Assembly: GCA_023253495.1 (NCBI GenBank)
Contig: JALRGF010000014.1
Location: forward strand, 1 to 10,605
Direction: 5' to 3'
DNA from: Verrucomicrobiales bacterium
GTDB taxonomy: Bacteria; Verrucomicrobiota; Verrucomicrobiia; Verrucomicrobiales; V1-33
Length of the DNA stretch: 10,605 nt
The notes beneath the pieces are model-generated. The model was not told where the DNA came from, searched no databases, and saw nothing but the letters and a program-made list of their open reading frames with translations. Both the position numbers and the translations under genes were made by a program. Shown in pieces: positions 6,914-10,605 of this stretch; the stretch's first letter is position 1; each line of letters begins with the position of its first letter.

Positions 6914-8830
6914 TCAGGCCCCCCAGCGCTCGAACGCCTCGATGGCCTCGTACTCGGCGAGCCCGAGGGCATCGTAGGTGCGCGCGGTCTGGCGGTTGCG
7001 CTCGCCGGTGAGCTGGTCCGGATTGGTGGGCGACTGGAATTTCCGGATGGCGGCGAGTTTCCGCGCGAGTTGATCCGGGCTGAGGGGCACGGCCATGTGG
7101 ATTTCGTGGGGTTCGAGTTCCCGCTGGTGGCCGCGGTGGAGCCAGACGCGGCAGTCGTTTTTCCATGGGGCCTGGCCGCACTGGTCCCAGGCGGCGGCAA
7201 AGGCGCGCCACGCCACCCCCTGCACGCTGTTGGGGTCGGCGAGGTGGCCGGTGATGAAAATCTGGTGCGGCTGGATTTCCTCAAGGGTCGCGCGCACCGC
7301 GGCGATGTCCGCATCTTCCAGACGGAACTGGCGGTAGCGGCCCTTCGCATAAAACGGCAGATCGAGGAAACGGACGTGTTCCGGCGACAGACCGAGCGCC
7401 TGCGCCGCGTCGCGCGCCTCGCCTCGGCGGATCAGGCCTTTGAGCCGGCGCAGGGCGGCCGGGGGGTCGCCGAACGGTCCTTTGGCCTCCAGCTGCGCCA
7501 GCATGTCGCGGGCGTAGGCGACCTGCCGCGACCAGTCGCCGGCGGCACCGGCCGCGTCACCAGCCGCTCCGGTGGCGATGGTTTCCGAGGTTTCCAGCAG
7601 CACCTTGGCGAATTTCGAGGCTTCGGCGTCAGCCACCCGCAGGTCGCCACTGGTCAGGTACACCACCTCGACGTGGTGCCCGTGTTCGACGAGCCGCTGC
7701 AGGGTGGCCCCCATGCTGAGCACGTCGTCCTGCGGTTCGGGGGCGAGAACCAGCGAGCGCTTCGGGTGGGGAGTGGCGCGCTCGGGGCGGGTGGTGTCAT
7801 CCGCATCCGGCTTCCCGCCCGGCCAGCCGGTGATGGTATGCTGGAGCTGGTTGAAAATGCGGATGTTCAGGTCATAGGCACGCCCCTGCCGGGTCAGCAG
7901 CTCGGCCATGCCGTTCTCGTTGTACTCCTCATCGAGCAGCTTGAGCACTGGCTTGTGGTGCTTGAGCGCCAGCCAGGTCACGGCCCGCCGGGTGCCGGCC
8001 TCGTCCCAGTCGACGTGCGTCACCAGCCAGGGCAATTTCACCCGCGTCAGCGCCTTGGCGGCGGCGGCGTCCACGAGGAACCGGGCGTCCGGGTGCGACT
8101 GGAGAAAACTGGCGGAGACCGCTTCGGTTTCCGGGCCTTCGACGGCTTGGCGGACGATTTCCGCCTTGTTTTCGCCCCATGCCATCAGGGCGATGCGGCG
8201 GGCACGGAGGATGGTGCCGACACCCATGGTGATGGCGAAGCGCGGGACGTTGGCCTCACCGAGGAAGTCGGCGGCGGCGTCCTCCCGGGTGATGCGGTCG
8301 AGGGCGATCAGACGGGTGCGCGAGTCGCGGGTCGACCCCGGCTCGTTGAACCCGATGTGGCCGGTGCGGCCGATGCCGAGGATCTGGAGGTCGATGCCGC
8401 CGGCCGCGTCAATCGCCGCCTCGTACGCCTGACAGTGCGCAAACACTTTGTCGAGCGCCACCGTGCCGTCGGGCAGATGGATGCTCCCGGGTTTCAGGTC
8501 GACATGGTCGAAAAGCTGCTCCCGCATGAAACGGAAATAACTTTCGCGGTGGTCGCGAGCGAGGCCGTGGTATTCATCAAGATTGAAGGTGATGACGTTG
8601 GCGAAGCTCAGCCCCTCCTCCCGGTGGAGGCGGATCAGTTCGCGGTAAAACGGGACAGGGGTCGATCCGGTGGCCAGACCGAGCACGGTCGCGCGGCCGG
8701 CCGCATTCCGTTCCCGGATCAGGTCAGCCACCTCGCGGGCCAGCGCGGCCGCGGCCGCCGCTGCGGTCGGGTGGATCTTGGTGGGGATTTTCTCAAACTG
8801 TTCGGTGGTCGGTGCGGCAGCAGTGGTCAT
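6914..8830 (-). CDS. NagB-like glucosamine-6-phosphate deaminase fused to a PIG-L domain
   Basis: The 638-residue protein has the two-part architecture of the NagB-like family known from Bacteroides (BT_0258 type). Residues 1-260 resemble glucosamine-6-phosphate deaminase, which converts GlcN6P to fructose-6-phosphate and ammonia: 'GLATGSTP' (51-58), 'FNLDEYHGL' with D85 (82-90) and 'GIGRTGHIGFNEPGS' with H158 and E163. T156 stands where E. coli NagB has a catalytic Asp and Bacillus enzymes have Asn. A family-typical linker covers 265-345. Residues about 359-600 form a PIG-L/LmbE-like domain, a fold that normally deacetylates N-acetylglucosamine derivatives. Here the metal motif reads 'PEPQDD' (364-369) instead of PHPDD, and 'ADPNSVQ' (531-537) instead of a His-rich ADPHGTH, so deacetylase activity is doubtful. 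The tail 'YDALGLAEYEAIEAFERW' is characteristic of the family. No signal peptide; cytoplasmic. ATG 8830 follows an in-frame TAG at 8842-8840. First gene of the leftward block. Confidence 0.88.
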   Translation of the reverse strand: MTTAAAPTTEQFEKIPTKIHPTAAAAAAALAREVADLIRERNAAGRATVLGLATGSTPVPFYRELIRLHREEGLSFANVITFNLDEYHGLARDHRESYFRFMREQLFDHVDLKPGSIHLPDGTVALDKVFAHCQAYEAAIDAAGGIDLQILGIGRTGHIGFNEPGSTRDSRTRLIALDRITREDAAADFLGEANVPRFAITMGVGTILRARRIALMAWGENKAEIVRQAVEGPETEAVSASFLQSHPDARFLVDAAAAKALTRVKLPWLVTHVDWDEAGTRRAVTWLALKHHKPVLKLLDEEYNENGMAELLTRQGRAYDLNIRIFNQLQHTITGWPGGKPDADDTTRPERATPHPKRSLVLAPEPQDDVLSMGATLQRLVEHGHHVEVVYLTSGDLRVADAEASKFAKVLLETSETIATGAAGDAAGAAGDWSRQVAYARDMLAQLEAKGPFGDPPAALRRLKGLIRRGEARDAAQALGLSPEHVRFLDLPFYAKGRYRQFRLEDADIAAVRATLEEIQPHQIFITGHLADPNSVQGVAWRAFAAAWDQCGQAPWKNDCRVWLHRGHQRELEPHEIHMAVPLSPDQLARKLAAIRKFQSPTNPDQLTGERNRQTARTYDALGLAEYEAIEAFERWGA

Positions 8831-9378
8831 CGGTCGCAGCTAAACCATGTTCCGCCGTTGGGGAAGTCCGCGAAATTCTTTTACCGGGACGCCCGATGGT
8901 GCCGCCGGCTCCCCCATCCCAAACAGCAGACTCCGGCACCCGAAAAACCCTTCCTGTCACCACGGCCGGAAAAACCCTGGCATCGCGGCCCGGGCCACGG
9001 GCGTTCATCCGAACGTTCTTCTGCGCTTCATGGATGGCGGCACAAAACTGAACGACAGGACCCGCCGCAACCGCTGGACAGGGGGGTCTCGTCGGTGCTT
9101 TGGGTGGCAGCGTTGCGATGCATGCCATGGGGAGGGGCAGGTCGTATCTGAAAGTCTTCCGCGCAGCTCATGGCCGGGTTCCCCGATACCAATTGTCAGG
9201 AGCCTTTTTGATTGAACCGGAGATCTTCAGGAACACCATTCCACGGATCCGCCACTGGATGTCTGGCTGGTTAAGTTAGAATTTTTTCGGGACCAAATCC
9301 CTTCCGGAATCTGAACAGATTTCCCGAACAGAGAAGAAATATCGACGGGCCGGACCGTCGGGGTTGGGGTAGCCTGTC
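8831..9378. other. Divergent intergenic region between the NagB fusion and amidohydrolase genes
   Basis: These 548 nt separate two divergent genes and should hold promoters for both. I see no convincing gene. Small observations are a ten-base direct repeat GAAAAACCCT at 8942-8951 and 8969-8978; a TAGAAT at 9277-9282 that resembles a -10 box for the rightward gene but has no good -35 at 16-18 bp; and an AT-richer stretch at about 9268-9290. A 23-codon frame at 9208-9279 begins with TTG seven bases after an AGGAG, which is too little to call a gene. The region is less GC-rich and less codon-structured than its flanks. Confidence 0.5.
9343..9360 (+). promoter_or_regulatory. Hairpin in the leader of the amidohydrolase gene
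   Basis: CGACGG at 9343-9348 and CCGTCG at 9355-9360 form a perfect six-base-pair stem with the loop GCCGGA. The right arm ends 18 bases before the ATG at 9379, with a G-rich stretch (GGGGTTGGGG) in between. It could be a leader hairpin affecting translation or an operator-like inverted repeat. No T-tract follows, so it is not a standard terminator. The role is unproven. Confidence 0.3.
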
Positions 9379-10605
9379 ATGTCACCCACAGCGCTCCGAT
9401 CCTCTGTCTCCCTGCTGCTGCCTTTCATTCTGCTGTCCGGCGTCTTCAGCCTGCTCTGCTGCAGCCGTACGGAACCGGCAGCAGGCACCGGCGGATCCGA
9501 TCTCATCTTCACCGGCGGCGATATCCTCACCATGGCCGGAACCGAGCCCGAATACGCCGAAGCGATTGCCATCAAGGATGGCCGCATCGCCGCGGTGGGC
9601 AGCCGGGAGTCCGTGCTCAGGGGCAGGGGATCCGCCACCAAGGTGGTCGATCTCGGAGGCCGGACCCTGCTGCCTGGATTCATCGACACCCATGGCCACA
9701 TGATCTATGCGGGCAAAAACCTGGTCGATGCCAATCTCTTCAACTGCGTGGACATGGCTGACCTGCTGGCCCGCATGAAGGCCCAGGTGGCAAGGGTGCC
9801 CGAGGATGCATGGATTGTCGGCTTCGGTTACCAGGCCCGCAGTCTGAAGGAAGGGCGGCCCCCGACCATCGAGGAACTCGACAGCGTTTCCGCCGACCGC
9901 CCCGTCATGGTCGTCGACAACTCCGGTCATCTCGGAGCGGCCAACTCCGCGGCCTTCAAAGCGGCCGGCATCAGTGCGGAAACCCCGGACCCCATCGGCG
10001 GCGTCTTCGCCCGGCGCGAGGGCACGCGGGAACTCGCAGGGCCCATGGAGGAAACCGCACTCAACGCCGTGCGCAGCAAGCGCCCGCCCTTCACGGGAAA
10101 ACTGGCGGAGCAGGCGGTCACCGGCGCCGCCCGCCTGTGGGCCAGTTACGGGCAGACCACGGCCCAGGAAGCCGGTCTCGGTCTCGGCAATGACGACATT
10201 GCGATTGTCCGCCACGCCATCGATAACCAACTGCTCCCCATCGATCTGTTCATCGCGGCCAAGGATTCGACGACCGATGAGACGATCCATGCGGCGTACA
10301 CGGTGGCCAGTGAGTACAACCGCAGCCCGGAAGGCACGTCCCGGAAGCTCCTCGCCGACCGTCCCGACCTCGACAAACGCTACATCAACCGGGTCCGGCT
10401 GGGGGGCATCAAGTTCTGGCTGGATGGCTCGATTCCCACCGCCTGGATGAGCCAGCCCTACGCCGTGAACCCACCTGGCACCGAGCCGGGCTTCCGCGGC
10501 TACCAGCAGATCCCGGATGGGGTGTTGCAGGCGGCTTTCGAGCGCTGGTGGCGCACGGGCGTGCAGATCAACATGCACATGAACGGTGATGCCGCCGCCG
10601 AGCAG
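9379..10605 (+). CDS. YtcJ-like metal-dependent amidohydrolase, 3' end beyond window
   Basis: The first 409 residues of an Amidohydro_3 (YtcJ/NfdA-like) hydrolase are present; family members usually run to about 530-600 residues, so the gene continues past the right edge. These enzymes hydrolyse amide or related C-N bonds at a metal centre; the substrate cannot be inferred. Landmarks are the N-terminal small beta-domain with 'AIAIKDGRIAAVG' (62-74), 'LLPGFIDTHGH' with metal ligands H105 and H107, 'WIVGFGY' (145-151), 'PTIEELDSVSADRPV' (162-176), 'SGHLGAANSAA' with H184, 'GGIKFWLDGS' (342-351) and 'HMNGDAA' (400-406). A hydrophobic N-terminus (10-28) ending in C27-C28 suggests export, perhaps as a lipoprotein, although the residues before the cysteine do not fit a standard lipobox. 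The start is fixed by an in-frame TAG nine bases upstream. A G-rich stretch upstream may serve as a weak ribosome binding site. Confidence 0.88.
   Translation, partial: MSPTALRSSVSLLLPFILLSGVFSLLCCSRTEPAAGTGGSDLIFTGGDILTMAGTEPEYAEAIAIKDGRIAAVGSRESVLRGRGSATKVVDLGGRTLLPGFIDTHGHMIYAGKNLVDANLFNCVDMADLLARMKAQVARVPEDAWIVGFGYQARSLKEGRPPTIEELDSVSADRPVMVVDNSGHLGAANSAAFKAAGISAETPDPIGGVFARREGTRELAGPMEETALNAVRSKRPPFTGKLAEQAVTGAARLWASYGQTTAQEAGLGLGNDDIAIVRHAIDNQLLPIDLFIAAKDSTTDETIHAAYTVASEYNRSPEGTSRKLLADRPDLDKRYINRVRLGGIKFWLDGSIPTAWMSQPYAVNPPGTEPGFRGYQQIPDGVLQAAFERWWRTGVQINMHMNGDAAAEQ

Noticed and set aside
6905..6916. A run of seven A on the minus strand (A-AAA-AAC), like a -1 frameshift slippery site
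   Set aside because: It overlaps and follows the TGA of the NagB fusion, so ribosomes would terminate before reaching it, and no extension in another frame looks like protein.
5201..9151. A 1316-codon plus-strand open frame running antisense across the leftward block
   Set aside because: It lies opposite three recognisable genes, is rich in Arg, Gly, Pro and His in no domain-like order, and runs on across the spacers. Long antisense open frames are expected in very GC-rich coding DNA.
8847..9215. A 122-codon plus-strand frame containing 'CDACHGEG', like the CxxCxGxG zinc motif of DnaJ
   Set aside because: Only one copy of the motif occurs, while real zinc domains of this kind need at least two, and the rest is low-complexity Arg/Gly/Pro sequence. 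Probably chance.
9208..9279. A possible 23-residue peptide starting at TTG, seven bases after AGGAG
   Set aside because: It has a rare start codon, is very short and has no conservation evidence. The nearby genes do not use Shine-Dalgarno motifs, which weakens the argument.
9382..10578. A 398-codon minus-strand open frame opposite the amidohydrolase
   Set aside because: The plus strand carries well-ordered amidohydrolase motifs (HGH, SGHLGAANSAA, NGD); the minus frame shows none.

Overview
The window is GC-rich DNA (well over 60% G+C by eye) with long ORFs and strong G/C bias at third codon positions. Its gene content points to the Verrucomicrobiota or a close relative in the PVC group. The clues are a very large secreted lamin-tail/LamG/CotH protein that ends in a 'YRLESGSDLVTW...RFYRV' module, a glucosamine-6-phosphate deaminase fused to a PIG-L (LmbE-like) domain, and gene starts that mostly lack a Shine-Dalgarno motif. 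The lineage call is an inference from family knowledge; no rRNA or other phylogenetic marker is present.

Layout, left to right. Positions 1-192 are a leader with an AT-rich island and an imperfect hairpin. Positions 193-4605 (+) encode the 1470-residue secreted multidomain CotH-kinase protein. It converges, with only 12 bp between stop codons, on a leftward three-gene block: a sugar phosphate isomerase/epimerase-like TIM-barrel protein (4618-5526), a rhomboid intramembrane serine protease (5675-6847) and a NagB/PIG-L fusion protein (6914-8830). In transcription order the block reads nagB-like fusion, rhomboid, isomerase, with gaps of 66 and 148 nt. A divergent intergenic region of 548 nt (8831-9378) follows. 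The window ends inside a rightward YtcJ-like metal-dependent amidohydrolase (9379 onward), truncated by the right edge.

The nagB-like fusion and the TIM-barrel protein both suggest sugar or amino-sugar metabolism, but the rhomboid between them has no obvious link to it, so joint function is not established. The large CotH protein is probably exported and acts at or beyond the cell surface; it is on the opposite strand and need not be related.

No mobile element, CRISPR array, RNA gene or clearly new defence-type system is visible. The points most worth a second look are the PIG-L half of the fusion, which appears to have lost most metal-binding and catalytic positions while keeping the rest of the family sequence; the LamG domain nested inside another beta-sandwich in the CotH protein; and the non-standard soluble and membrane extensions on the rhomboid.
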